From positions 1-64,000 of the forward strand of contig JASENG010000002.1 in assembly GCA_030027265.1 (NCBI GenBank): DNA of 64,000 bases, read 5' to 3'. The stretch is from Lysinibacillus fusiformis (GTDB taxonomy: Bacteria; Bacillota; Bacilli; Bacillales_A; Planococcaceae). Position numbers and translations under genes: made by a program. Positions 17,777 through 26,978 of the stretch are shown here, piece by piece. Below the pieces are notes generated by a model. It searched no databases, was not told the origin of the DNA, and was given only the letters and a program-made list of their open reading frames with translations. Every line of letters starts with the position of its first letter. The stretch's first letter is position 1.

Positions 17777-20512
17777 TTATAATGCTAATCCTAATAAGAA
17801 TGATTCAACATCATCTTCACTTGCAAATCCTGCGCTATTTTTAATCGCTTCTAGAGTCGCAAGGCGTTTACCATCAGCAACTAATTCATTATAAACCAAG
17901 TCAATATCATTATTGTTAAGCCCTTTTAAAGCAGCTTCGATAGTAGTTAATGATGTAGCAGCATTTAATGTACCTAATTTAGATGCATTCACTTCATCGA
18001 CCATTGCTTGTACATCTGCAGCTGTAGTGTAAGTTTCTTCACCAGCAACTGTCGCTGTAGCATCAGCTTCGATTGCTTTAATGTATAGCTCTGCGTTTTT
18101 ATTCACAACATTTAATTTGTTATCTTCTTTAACTGCCGAGAAACCAAATTGTGCTACTTTTAATGCTGCTAATACATCGTAATTTTGCGCATCAGTTGCC
18201 ACTAAAGTATCGATTGCATTTTCTAGAGCTACTGCTTCGTCTACCGCTTTAATTGTTGCTAATAATGAAGTAACAGTTGCCGCTTTGTCTTGATCTGTAG
18301 AGTATGCATTGAATGCTTTTAAATATTCAGCAACATTTGCTTCTTTAAAGACTAAAGTTGAATCTAGCGCTTTTAAATCGTTTAATGCACCCAATAGATT
18401 AGCATCTGTAGCAGCTAATACTGCTTGTACTGCAGTTGGCACTGCTGGATCCGCTACAACTTTTACAGTAATAGCTTCGGATGAAAGTGTACGAACATCA
18501 GCAGTTTCACCTGTACCAGCTGCAACAACTGTATCTAATTTAAGCGTGTAGTTTCCTACTGCTAGAGTTGTTGTTTCATAAGGAACAGTCACTTTCACAT
18601 CAAATGATGTTGCACTTTGGCTAGCTAATGTAGATGCCTGAGTGTTTAAAACATCTAATAATGAGAATGTGATTGTTGTATCACCTTCTTTTGCTACAGC
18701 CGGAACTGTGAAGTCAATATTTCCTTCTGCAACTTCAAATACTAGCTCTGCTCCTGCAAATGCTGCTGGAACTGTAATTTTAGAATCCACTGTGTAAGCT
18801 GATACAAGTTGTTGCTGCTCAGCAGTTACTGTTGGGTAAGCAATGTTTACGTTCAGTTTTTGCTCTACTTGTTCTGCTTTAACAATTGGTGAGAATGCTT
18901 TGATAGAACCTGTCAGAGCAGCAGCTTGTAGACGTAATTCGAATGAACCAACAGTTTTGCCTGCAACAACAGTATCGAATACATCATCGCCATATACAGT
19001 TGTTTCAAGATTTGCAATGACTGCACGTGCAGCTGCAACATCTGTTAAATTAAGTGTTTTTTCAGCTTTTGCTACTGCAGCTTCAGCTTTTGCATAGTTT
19101 ACTTCTTCAATAATTTTTTGAACTGCAACTAAGTCTGCCGGTTTTTTAGCAGCAATGGCATCTTTATAATCTTCTAGATCCGCTGAAGTTGTTGACACAT
19201 GTTCAAACGTTACTGGGTAGTCTTCATCGGAAGGAGCAAGATTGAACGCTTCCAACATGTCATTAACACCTTGAGCTGCTTTAATAGCTGCTAACTGTTC
19301 TGCTTTTGCAGCCTCTAAAGCAAGACGTTGTTCTTCGTTTACACGGTTAACAATTGCTTGAACTTCTTCAACTGAATCGATTTGAGAAGCAAATGCATCT
19401 GCTACTGCAGCTTGGTATTCTTCAACTAAAGCGTTTTCGATATTTTGAATGTTTAATACAGGCGCTTTTAATGCAGTTTCAAATGCCGTTGCATTGTTAG
19501 CATCTGCTTGAGCTTTAACAGCTGTTACTGCTGCATCAAAATCTGCTTGTGAAACGATTGTTACTGCAGCTTTAACTGTTGCAGCACCTTCAGGAATCAC
19601 AATGTTTTTCTTTGGTGAAGTTAGTGTACCTACGAATTCATAGTTACCTTCTACCTTATTATCAAAGTTCTCTGGTGCTTTCCAAGAAACATTTAAGTTT
19701 ACCTTTTCAGCCTCTTTACCTTCAACTGCTTTTAATGTTGCTTCAATTGTTGTAGGTAATTTTGAAATCACATCAGTACCTTCAACTAAAGTTACTGCTT
19801 TCACACTTCCGATTGTTTCAACTGTCATTTCTACTTGGTTTGCAAAGAAGTTAATAGAGTTATTTAAGAAAATTGCAAATTGACCACGGTTTAATGTTCT
19901 ACTTGGGTCAAATTTATTTACTGTAGTAATATCTGCAAAATCCAAAGCTTCGATAGCATCTTGGTAGTAGTTACCTTCGATGTCTGTAATTGTACTTTTG
20001 AAATTAGCTTCTTTTGCTTTCTCAATTAAGTTTACACCATAGATTTCATCTAATGCTTTTACTAAAACAGAAGCCATTTGATGGCGAGTAATTTTTTGAG
20101 CAGGATTTAAAGTGCCGTCTTTATAACCAGTAAATACATTCGCTTCTTTTACTAATGCAGCATAACGTACTAATTCTTTATCAGTCGAAGCAGTTAAGTC
20201 TTTGAATGGGAATCCTCCAGCTGTTGCTTCTTCGTATGTTGGCAATTCTTGCCCTTGGGCAACTAAGAATTTGCCTAGAAATTTAACAACTCCAGCGCGG
20301 TCTACTGTGTTGTATGGTTTGAAAGTGCCGTCTTCATATCCAGATACGATACCAAGACCTTTGATTGAATTTACGGCATTTTCATATGTAGTGCCTTTTA
20401 CATCTGCAAAATTAGTTTCGTTTTCATTTGCTGAAACTACAGGAACGATTGCTGATGCTACTAATGTGGCAGTTGCTGCTGTTGCTGCGAATTTTTTATA
20501 TTGGTTAGTCAT
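17777..20512 (-). CDS. S-layer protein with three N-terminal SLH domains (first paralogue)
   Basis: A 911-residue exported protein. Signal peptide 1-29 (KKFAATAATATLVASAIVPV). Three SLH domains at about 33-215 (VSGYEDGTFKPYNTVDRAGV, GYKDGTLNPAQKITRHQMAS, TLNRGQFAIFLNNS). An Ig-like domain at about 250-320 (WKAPENFDNKVEGNYEF) precedes a long Ala/Val-rich, largely helical body with recurring EEVQAIVNRVNEEQ and DVQAMVDEVNASK segments. This is the organisation of Lysinibacillus sphaericus-type S-layer proteins. No Cys seen. A strong promoter lies upstream. The ribosome-binding site is GGGGG with an 11-nt spacing. N-terminus is nearly identical to the second paralogue at 26979-29540. Confidence 0.9.
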   Translation of the reverse strand: MTNQYKKFAATAATATLVASAIVPVVSANENETNFADVKGTTYENAVNSIKGLGIVSGYEDGTFKPYNTVDRAGVVKFLGKFLVAQGQELPTYEEATAGGFPFKDLTASTDKELVRYAALVKEANVFTGYKDGTLNPAQKITRHQMASVLVKALDEIYGVNLIEKAKEANFKSTITDIEGNYYQDAIEALDFADITTVNKFDPSRTLNRGQFAIFLNNSINFFANQVEMTVETIGSVKAVTLVEGTDVISKLPTTIEATLKAVEGKEAEKVNLNVSWKAPENFDNKVEGNYEFVGTLTSPKKNIVIPEGAATVKAAVTIVSQADFDAAVTAVKAQADANNATAFETALKAPVLNIQNIENALVEEYQAAVADAFASQIDSVEEVQAIVNRVNEEQRLALEAAKAEQLAAIKAAQGVNDMLEAFNLAPSDEDYPVTFEHVSTTSADLEDYKDAIAAKKPADLVAVQKIIEEVNYAKAEAAVAKAEKTLNLTDVAAARAVIANLETTVYGDDVFDTVVAGKTVGSFELRLQAAALTGSIKAFSPIVKAEQVEQKLNVNIAYPTVTAEQQQLVSAYTVDSKITVPAAFAGAELVFEVAEGNIDFTVPAVAKEGDTTITFSLLDVLNTQASTLASQSATSFDVKVTVPYETTTLAVGNYTLKLDTVVAAGTGETADVRTLSSEAITVKVVADPAVPTAVQAVLAATDANLLGALNDLKALDSTLVFKEANVAEYLKAFNAYSTDQDKAATVTSLLATIKAVDEAVALENAIDTLVATDAQNYDVLAALKVAQFGFSAVKEDNKLNVVNKNAELYIKAIEADATATVAGEETYTTAADVQAMVDEVNASKLGTLNAATSLTTIEAALKGLNNNDIDLVYNELVADGKRLATLEAIKNSAGFASEDDVESFLLGLAL

Positions 20513-20593
20513 AAAATATAAATCCCCCTAGGATGTTATCATTTTTTTATTATTTTTTAAGTTTTTGTGGCGTATTTCTCAACCACACTTCGA

Positions 20594-20622
20594 AGTATAA
20601 TACTAGATTTCGAATATGTCAA
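20594..20622 (-). promoter_or_regulatory. Strong sigma-A promoter of the first S-layer gene
   Basis: Perfect TTGACA (20617-20622), 17-nt spacer, TATACT (20594-20599) on the minus strand, leaving a leader of about 75 nt. ACTTCGAAGT forms a 10-bp palindrome at the start region. Confidence 0.8.
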
Positions 20623-21008
20623 TTTACTATTAAAAAATATAGTTATCTATTATATTTGTCCTATTTTTATCAAAAATCACCATAGTTTTATCTAGTAAAG
20701 CTAAATTTCGGAAAAATATATTCCATAAATTTAATCGTTTCTTAAATTATCCCAAGAATAAAAATGGTAATTATTTGATTCATCGAGCAATATTCACTTT
20801 ATTCTCCAATTCTGCTATTAAAAGTATTATTAATTGTAAGTAATCTGGTTGTATTACTAATAAATACAGAAATTTTTTTAGGTAATCCGCCTTTGTAGAA
20901 TTAGGACTAAATACTTTTGGAATTTGCATATAAATTTAAAAAGACAACATATATTATGTATGGATTCTTGAAGGAATCTGTTAAAGAAGCTTAAGAGGAG
21001 GTGTAAAC
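20623..21008. other. AT-rich divergent intergenic region
   Basis: Very AT-rich sequence between the S-layer promoter and the divergent small membrane-protein gene. AGAGGAGGTG at about 20994-21003 is the ribosome-binding site of the latter. I see no other gene or clear repeat. Confidence 0.5.
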
Positions 21009-21494
21009 GTGTATAATTCTTATCAAAGCGAATATGATGCGGCTTTGTTAGGTGGTTTCTTATTGACCTTTATCATTATTATGATTGCAGTCGGTGTAGT
21101 GAGCTATGTGATTACCGCTATTATTTATTATTACACAACCAAAACGAACGGATTAGGGGAAATCGCCTTTTGGTCATGGATTCCTCTCGTCAATGTCTAT
21201 GTACTCTTTGCACTAGGATCAACCAAAACATCAGTTGAGGAAATCAAGAAGGATGCTCTAAAGTTTCTACTTATTTATATTGCACTCACTGTCATCTCGA
21301 TTATTCCTTTCATCGGTATCCTAACTTCCATTGCCATGGTCGTCATAGGCGTCTACTTCATGTATCGCCTATTCTACCGCTGGACAGGTGAATCCGGCAC
21401 AGCCATCCTGTTTGTTGTCCTAACCATCATCACCGGCAGTATCTTCTATTATATTTATGGTTTGATTAAGATGAAGAAGCCGTTTGTTGTTTAA
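21009..21494 (+). CDS. Small polytopic membrane protein (DUF5684-like)
   Basis: A 161-residue protein with four hydrophobic helices at about 14-45, 55-70, 85-120 and 130-155. The KTNGLGEIAFWSWIPLVNVYVLF segment resembles small DUF5684-type membrane proteins found in many Firmicutes; the function is unknown. Start is GTG at 21009 behind a near-perfect AGAGGAGGTG, and the in-frame start is fixed by that site. It stands alone, divergent from the S-layer gene. Confidence 0.75.
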   Translation: MYNSYQSEYDAALLGGFLLTFIIIMIAVGVVSYVITAIIYYYTTKTNGLGEIAFWSWIPLVNVYVLFALGSTKTSVEEIKKDALKFLLIYIALTVISIIPFIGILTSIAMVVIGVYFMYRLFYRWTGESGTAILFVVLTIITGSIFYYIYGLIKMKKPFVV

Positions 21495-21858
21495 TTGGCC
21501 AGAAATTGAGTTGGTACTTGATCCAGTTATAATTTTCTAGTGAGCTAGGAAGACTCCGATAATATTTGGAGTGTTTCTGGCTTTTTTGTTTGGAAATTTG
21601 TTGAGCAGCTGGTACATGTTCAATTTCCAGTAAGTTAGCTAGCTTAATAAATGCCTTAGATCTCAGCAATTAAAAATTCTTTCTATAGAATATGTAGTTT
21701 ATTAAATCACCTCACTTTTTATTAATTATGCAATTATGAATAAATTTACTCATTCACGCTTAATTTTTCTCTTTACTTCAACATATAACTATAATATATT
21801 TACCTTAAACTTGATGTTTTTTCCAGTAAAACTGTTATAGAATTCAAGAAAAATAGTA
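21495..21858. other. Intergenic stretch before cstA
   Basis: A weak hairpin (ACTCC...GGAGT around 21554-21573) followed by CTTTTTTG may terminate the preceding gene. The rest is AT-rich with no credible gene. Confidence 0.4.
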
Positions 21859-21888
21859 TTGCTGTTATATAACATTGTGTGCTACTAT
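21859..21888 (+). promoter_or_regulatory. cstA: Possible sigma-A promoter for cstA
   Basis: TTGCTG (21859-21864), 18-nt spacer, TACTAT (21883-21888), about 53 nt upstream of the ATG. Moderate match only. Confidence 0.35.
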
Positions 21889-21941
21889 TATTTTACAGAT
21901 AGAATAGTAAGAAAATTTAAAAAGGGATGGGGGACTGTTAA

Positions 21942-23396
21942 ATGATTACGTTTCTAGTGTGTATTGTAATCTTAATTGTCGGGTATTTTACTTATGGCAA
22001 GTATGTCGAAAAAGTTTTCGGGGAGAAACCTAAGCGACCAACACCAGCCTATGTAAATGCAGATGGTGTCGATTATGTTCCAATGTCAACGCCTAAGAAC
22101 TCATTAATTCAATTATTGAACATTGCAGGAACTGGTCCTGTATTCGGTCCTATCGCTGGTGCACTTTATGGACCTGTGGCATTTATTTGGATTGTGGTTG
22201 GCTGTATTTTTGCAGGAGCTGTTCATGATTACTTGACTGGTATGATTTCGATTCGAAACAAAGGGGCACATTTACCAGAGCTTGTATCGAAATTTTTAGG
22301 AAAATTCATGAAACACGTTGTAAACGTTTTCGCACTTTTGCTTTTATTATTGGTAGGTACAGTGTTTGTTTCTTCACCAGCTATGCTGATCAGTAATTTG
22401 ATGGATGGTAAAGTTGCACTTGCACTTATCGTAGGGGTTATTTTCTTCTATTATATTTTAGCTACTTTATTGCCTGTTGATAAAATTATCGGACGTTTGT
22501 ATCCATACTTTGGAGCTCTTTTAGTTCTTTCTGCCGCTGGTGTAGGAATTGGACTGGTTTTCACTGGAGCACCAATTCCAGAGCTTTCTTTCCAAAATAT
22601 GCATCCAGGAAATTTACCGATCTTCCCATTAATCTTCTTTACGATTACTTGTGGTGCTTTATCGGGATTCCATGCAACGCAAACACCGATTATTTCTCGT
22701 ACAACACAAAATGAAAAACAAGGTCGCAAAATTTTCTACGGCATGATGATTGCAGAAGGCGTTATCGCAATGATCTGGGCTGCCGCTTCAATGAGCTTAT
22801 TCGGCGGCTACGGCGGATTAAGCGAATTGATAGCAGCTGGTGGTCCAGCAGCAGTAGTAAGCGAAGTTTCCTTATTAATGTTAGGATCAATCGGCGGTAC
22901 ATTAGCGGTTTTAGGTGTAATCGTATTACCAATTACATCCGGAGATACAGCATTCCGTGCAGCGCGTATGATTATTGCGGAATACTTTAAGTTCCCACAA
23001 GCAAAATTAACTAGCCGTTTATGGATTGCGATTCCGTTATTCGTCATTTCTTACGGCTTAACAAAAATCGATTTCAATATCTTATGGCAGTACTTCTCTT
23101 GGGCCAACCAAGTTACAGCTGTTATCGCCCTATGGGTTGGTGCCATGTATCTCTTCCTAGCGAAGAAAAATCACTGGATTGCAACTGTCCCAGCGAGTTT
23201 CATGACTTACATGGTAATCGTTTATATTCTCTACGAACCAACAATGGGCTTCGGCATTCCATTGAACGCCTCCTTCATTGGCGGTCTAGTCGCAGCAGCA
23301 GTATTAATCGGCATCTTCTTTGCCTCCGCACATAAGAAACGTGGTACGTCCTTGTTACTGGATGAGGATGTTTCTGGGTATCAGGTGAATAACTAG
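21942..23396 (+). CDS. cstA: CstA-family carbon starvation / peptide or pyruvate transporter
   Basis: A 484-residue membrane protein with about 13-14 helices. The signatures LLNIAGTGPVFGPIAGALYGP and CIFAGAVHDYLTGM are diagnostic of the CstA family, whose members take up peptides or pyruvate during carbon limitation. It is a short form: E. coli CstA is about 700 residues and the B. subtilis protein about 600. The ATG follows GGGATGGGGGACTG. Monocistronic with a strong terminator. The substrate cannot be decided here. Confidence 0.9.
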   Translation: MITFLVCIVILIVGYFTYGKYVEKVFGEKPKRPTPAYVNADGVDYVPMSTPKNSLIQLLNIAGTGPVFGPIAGALYGPVAFIWIVVGCIFAGAVHDYLTGMISIRNKGAHLPELVSKFLGKFMKHVVNVFALLLLLLVGTVFVSSPAMLISNLMDGKVALALIVGVIFFYYILATLLPVDKIIGRLYPYFGALLVLSAAGVGIGLVFTGAPIPELSFQNMHPGNLPIFPLIFFTITCGALSGFHATQTPIISRTTQNEKQGRKIFYGMMIAEGVIAMIWAAASMSLFGGYGGLSELIAAGGPAAVVSEVSLLMLGSIGGTLAVLGVIVLPITSGDTAFRAARMIIAEYFKFPQAKLTSRLWIAIPLFVISYGLTKIDFNILWQYFSWANQVTAVIALWVGAMYLFLAKKNHWIATVPASFMTYMVIVYILYEPTMGFGIPLNASFIGGLVAAAVLIGIFFASAHKKRGTSLLLDEDVSGYQVNN

Positions 23397-23406
23397 AATA
23401 GGAATG

Positions 23407-23442
23407 GCCCTCCAAGTGTGATTGTGTGCTTGGAGGGCTTTT
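23407..23442 (+). terminator. Terminator of cstA
   Basis: GCCCTCCAAG (23407-23416) pairs with CTTGGAGGGC (23429-23438), followed by TTTT. Confidence 0.88.
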
Positions 23443-23530
23443 ATATTGTTTAAAGTTAAAAATCCATTCTTTTCTTTAATCGATGAAGTTTGTCTAGCTA
23501 TTACTTTGTGAAACAGCCGTTTTTCATTAC

Positions 23531-23631
23531 CTAAAAATAGTATTTTAAATCAATACCTATGATTTTCCCAGCTTCAACAAGCCATTTTGTTACTTCTTTA
23601 TCTTCTCTGCTAGGTTCGGGATTACCTGAGG
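23531..23631 (-). pseudogene. radC: RadC/JAB-domain gene, 3-prime exon (after group II intron), C-terminally short
   Basis: Read on the minus strand from 23631 this encodes, once joined to the 5-prime exon, P-SGNPEPSREDKEVTKW... ending in IIGIDLKYYF and a TAG at 23531-23533. Joining CAT-C (exon 1) to CC-TCA-GGT restores HNHPSG and places Asp exactly at HxHx10D, the JAMM metalloprotease signature. The protein stops about 15-20 residues earlier than usual RadC/JAB proteins, which end with a conserved LDH-I-I-G strand. The 3-prime end may therefore be damaged independently of the intron. Confidence 0.75.
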
Positions 23632-26412
23632 ATAGCAATAGGTAAGGCTTTGAAGTCATCGCTACCTTTTCCCCTGCTCCACACCGTGCATGCAACTTTC
23701 ATCGCACACGGCGTTCCATCGTTCATTTTGTTATTCCATTTATCTCAAACTACGATTATTTCAATATTCCTTCTGTTATATAGCTTCATTTCCAACCATT
23801 GTTCTTATTTGATTCAGTTTATGTCGTTGTTCCTTATTTGGTTTTATCATTTCTTCATATTTTTGAATTGTCTCTTTCGTTGTCGCATGAATCAATTTGT
23901 GTACGTCTCTTGATATGAGTACCAAGTTTGAGTAACGGTCATCCTTCGTTTCATGCCATAATGTTTTATGATGACAATCCATTTCTGTTAAAATTAATTC
24001 ATCACCCATAACAGCACATTTCCCATTTTGTGCGACAAACAATGAAATACGGTTGTCGTTAAATTCAATGGTTGCACGGTCGCTACTAATCGGGTGTTCC
24101 CTTAGCCATTGAAGCTGCCATTCGGGAACACTACGTTGTTTCTGGTGGATTAGCGCCCGTCCTTCTGTGGTAAATTTACATACACCATTTTTTGGCATGA
24201 GTGCGTTTCTTGTTTTGATAAAACCAATAGGAATAATAGGGTAATCATTGATATACCTTGTCATTTTGGACCTTAAATACGGTTGAATGCCTTTATCTTT
24301 TATGTGGTGAACCTTTGAGTGTTTCTTTAAGGACAAATGTTTAAAACGATGCCTTTCTACTACAGTTAGCTGGTATTGGATTGGCATCAAGCTCGCATTG
24401 ACTTGTGTAGCGATTTGATAATAGTTATGTATGCCTATGACCATACTGTTGTAGATTTGAAGTTGCTTCATCAGTTCTTGTCCATTCGGTGCTCGTTGTA
24501 TCACCTTGATTTGACTCTTTAACTGTTCTTTAATACGCTTTCGTGCTTTCTCTGTGATGTGTGAGTGACAAACAAATTTCTTGTTTCCGACACGGTCATA
24601 GCCTTTTCTCTCCATTCTCAAATCAAATCCTAAAAATTCACTGCTTTTCTTTTTCAAGTTGGTGATGTGTGATTTTTCTTCCGATATAGGCAACCCTAAT
24701 CGTTCTTCTAACCACATTTTACTCGCAATGAAAATCTTATTGGCATTCGCACGTGACGTTGTAAAAATTTTAAAATCGTCTGCGTAACGAACAATGTACA
24801 TTTCTTTAAGGCTTGATGTTTTTCTTAATTGTTTATATCGATACTGATGGCTATATAGACCTGTACTTTTAATATAATGGTCATTGATAGAACGACATTT
24901 CTTACTCTCCCATTGATTCGCAATCCACCAATCGAACTCATTAAGATTGATATTGGCAAGTAGTGGGGAAAGAATGCCTCCTTGTGGAGTTCCTTTGGTC
25001 GGATACGTTATATCACCATTTGGAAGAACAACGGGTGCTTTTAGCATTTTCCTCAAAATGACGAGTAGTTGCTTGTCTTGAATGCCCATTGTCCAGATTT
25101 GACGCATTAGCTTTGTATGTTTCACTTCATCAAAGAAGCCTTTAATGTCGATATCTACAACGTACTGCATCCGATTATTATTGATGCGACCCGCCGCTGT
25201 TGAAATGGCATTTTCAGCAGATTTCGTTGGTCGAAATCCGAAACTATATTTATAAAACTTCGCTTCGCATATCGGTTCTAATACATGTAAGATACATTGT
25301 TGGGCAATTCGATCCCACATCGACGGAATGCCTAGTGGTCGCGTTTTCCCGTTTGGCTTCGGAATTTCCACACGTTTTACTTGGCGTGGATGATACTGTC
25401 GAAAGCGTTTCTTAACAGTTGAGATAAATTCAGCCGTACCTAATTTTTCAATATCATAAATGGTTACATCATCCACACCCGCTGTTGCGCTCCCGTTATT
25501 ACGTTTAATATTACGGTAGGCAAGCAAAATATTGTCCTCTGATGTGATGATGTGCATTAAGTTTTTAAATGGTTGGTTTTCTTTACTTTTGGCATATAAC
25601 GCATCAAAAGTTTCCGTCATACCATAATACTCGGCATGTCGTAGCCTTGTGTTTTTCATTCTAGGAATCTTCTTGAAGTTTTCGCTCATGGTGTATCACG
25701 CTCCACTCTTGGCTCGTGACCTTTTTAGTCATACGAGAATCCCTGAAAGTTTGAGTTGAAATACATTATAATGAACGACTTGAGGCTATCGCTCCATTTC
25801 CATTACAGAAACTTCAACGCTCCTGCCTCTACTCTCACTACCATAAAAGAAAGTTATAGATATTTTCCTTTCCTTTCTACCATTTCATTGCGTGTGTCCG
25901 CTCCATGTTGGTAGCTTTCCACGTTCCCTTCACTCTATCAATATCCTAACTTAGGTGCTAGCTCTTACCTGGCCGCCTGTAACGGTGCATGGAGCTTTCG
26001 AAACCACCATACTTACTCGCCCACGGAACGCACTTGTCTTTTTCAACAAGCTCACTCATTTCTAAGTGCGCGCCACTCACAGATAGTTCATTCGCTAGTT
26101 CGTCAGTGTGTTACCACATTCTCACCATATTAGGCTTTTTACGACTCCCGATCTATCAGTTACAGCAACTACCTCTAGTTACATTTCGGTTACTAAAATT
26201 TCTAGCACTTCGATAACCTTCAGCCGACTACACCGAGCTTCACACCCTATTCAATTACACATTTGAATAACGCATGTCGGAGTATCAGAGTAGGCGTTTC
26301 AAGGCGTTACCCTATCATTCCACCTATCGAGTGAAGAGTTCACGACTCTCTTACTAGTCATTTTGACTTTCGGACAGCGTGCATAACCTTTTCAGTTATG
26401 AACGTGTCGCAC
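23632..26412 (-). mobile_element. Complete group II intron inserted in a radC/JAB gene
   Basis: Both ends can be set from the interrupted protein. The minus strand begins GTGCGACACG at 26412, matching the bacterial group II 5-prime GUGYG consensus. It ends in ...GCTAT at 23632 (3-prime AY). Domain V is visible at about 23682-23714 (GCCGTGTGCGATGAAAG...CATGCACGGT) and domain VI at about 23632-23672, with a long imperfect stem. The reverse transcriptase gene lies in the domain IV position, and about 720 nt upstream of it (25690-26412) should fold as domains I-III. Total 2,781 nt. All parts needed for splicing appear to be present. Confidence 0.9.
23776..25689 (-). CDS. ltrA: Group II intron reverse transcriptase/maturase with HNH endonuclease (LtrA-type)
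   Basis: A 637-residue intron-encoded protein. Reverse transcriptase blocks are complete: VVDIDIKGFFD (Asp near 179-181), GTPQGGILSPLLANI (about 233-247) and the active-site YADD at 302-305. Domain X (maturase) follows at about 380-540. A C-terminal HNH endonuclease is at about 555-605 (CAVMGDE, DCHHKTLWHE, YSNLVLISRDVHKLIH). The protein helps the intron RNA to splice, then to reverse-splice into DNA and be copied. No frameshift or lost catalytic residue is seen, so it may be active. Confidence 0.95.
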   Translation of the reverse strand: MSENFKKIPRMKNTRLRHAEYYGMTETFDALYAKSKENQPFKNLMHIITSEDNILLAYRNIKRNNGSATAGVDDVTIYDIEKLGTAEFISTVKKRFRQYHPRQVKRVEIPKPNGKTRPLGIPSMWDRIAQQCILHVLEPICEAKFYKYSFGFRPTKSAENAISTAAGRINNNRMQYVVDIDIKGFFDEVKHTKLMRQIWTMGIQDKQLLVILRKMLKAPVVLPNGDITYPTKGTPQGGILSPLLANINLNEFDWWIANQWESKKCRSINDHYIKSTGLYSHQYRYKQLRKTSSLKEMYIVRYADDFKIFTTSRANANKIFIASKMWLEERLGLPISEEKSHITNLKKKSSEFLGFDLRMERKGYDRVGNKKFVCHSHITEKARKRIKEQLKSQIKVIQRAPNGQELMKQLQIYNSMVIGIHNYYQIATQVNASLMPIQYQLTVVERHRFKHLSLKKHSKVHHIKDKGIQPYLRSKMTRYINDYPIIPIGFIKTRNALMPKNGVCKFTTEGRALIHQKQRSVPEWQLQWLREHPISSDRATIEFNDNRISLFVAQNGKCAVMGDELILTEMDCHHKTLWHETKDDRYSNLVLISRDVHKLIHATTKETIQKYEEMIKPNKEQRHKLNQIRTMVGNEAI

Positions 26413-26776
26413 GATGATTATGTCCAACAATAATAGATGCAGCATTTGAAAGTATGGCTGCCTTCATCACCTCCCTTGGATGAACGATGCTTGCGTTTAG
26501 ACTCCCAACATGGCAGATGTTAATGGCAGTTGGCTGATTCTTCGTGTCTAAGCAGACAACAACGAATTGCTCTCTATCTGAATCAACAAGAAATTCCCTT
26601 AGTAGTTTGTAAGCATCCTCTGGAGTTGAAATCCTTCGTTCTTTGTACAATATACTAGCTTCTCTTACTAACTTTAGGCTTACGATGTTCACTCGCTTGG
26701 CTGGCTTGCTTATCTGTCTCAAATCACCTTCTAGTAAATGTAATTGCTTCGCTGGTTTCAATGTGTACTCCTTCAT
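26413..26776 (-). pseudogene. radC: RadC/JAB-domain gene, 5-prime exon
   Basis: Encodes the first 121 residues of a small JAB-domain protein, ending SNAASIIVGHNH at the intron border. It lacks the N-terminal helix-hairpin-helix part of chromosomal RadC and resembles the short RadC-like proteins of plasmids and integrative elements. GAGGAGG precedes the ATG at 26776. Without splicing, translation runs five codons into the intron and stops. With splicing a product of about 154 residues forms. The intron thus cuts between HxH and the metal-binding Asp. RadC function in general is unsettled. Confidence 0.85.
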
Positions 26777-26800
26777 TACTCTTCCTCCTCAAATAGAAAT

Positions 26801-26830
26801 AGCCCTAACTCCACGAAAGGAATTAGGGCT
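26801..26830 (-). other. Leader hairpin upstream of the radC exon
   Basis: AGCCCTAA (26801-26808) pairs with TTAGGGCT (26823-26830). It lies between the S-layer terminator and the ribosome-binding site of the radC exon, and no T run follows on the minus strand. It could be a leader structure or a leftover terminator. Confidence 0.4.
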
Positions 26831-26894
26831 TAGAATATCTTCTTCATATAGATAATATTTGTTTATAAATCTATTTGATTTAGATTCTAAAAAG

Positions 26895-26930
26895 AAAAGC
26901 TCTGCAGAGATTTCTCTCCACAGAGCTTTT
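26895..26930 (-). terminator. Terminator of the second S-layer gene
   Basis: AAAAGCTCTG (26895-26904) pairs with CAGAGCTTTT (26921-26930), with an additional inner pairing of CAGAGA and TCTCTC. TTTTCTTTTT follows on the minus strand. Confidence 0.87.
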
Positions 26931-26978
26931 CGTATGGTGAAAGACATTATGTCTACCAATCCATTTTTTCAATTAAAA

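Noticed and set aside
23650-23913. Plus-strand ORF over the intron 3-prime end
   Set aside because: Lies across domain V/VI and the end of the reverse transcriptase gene in antisense; no coding features.
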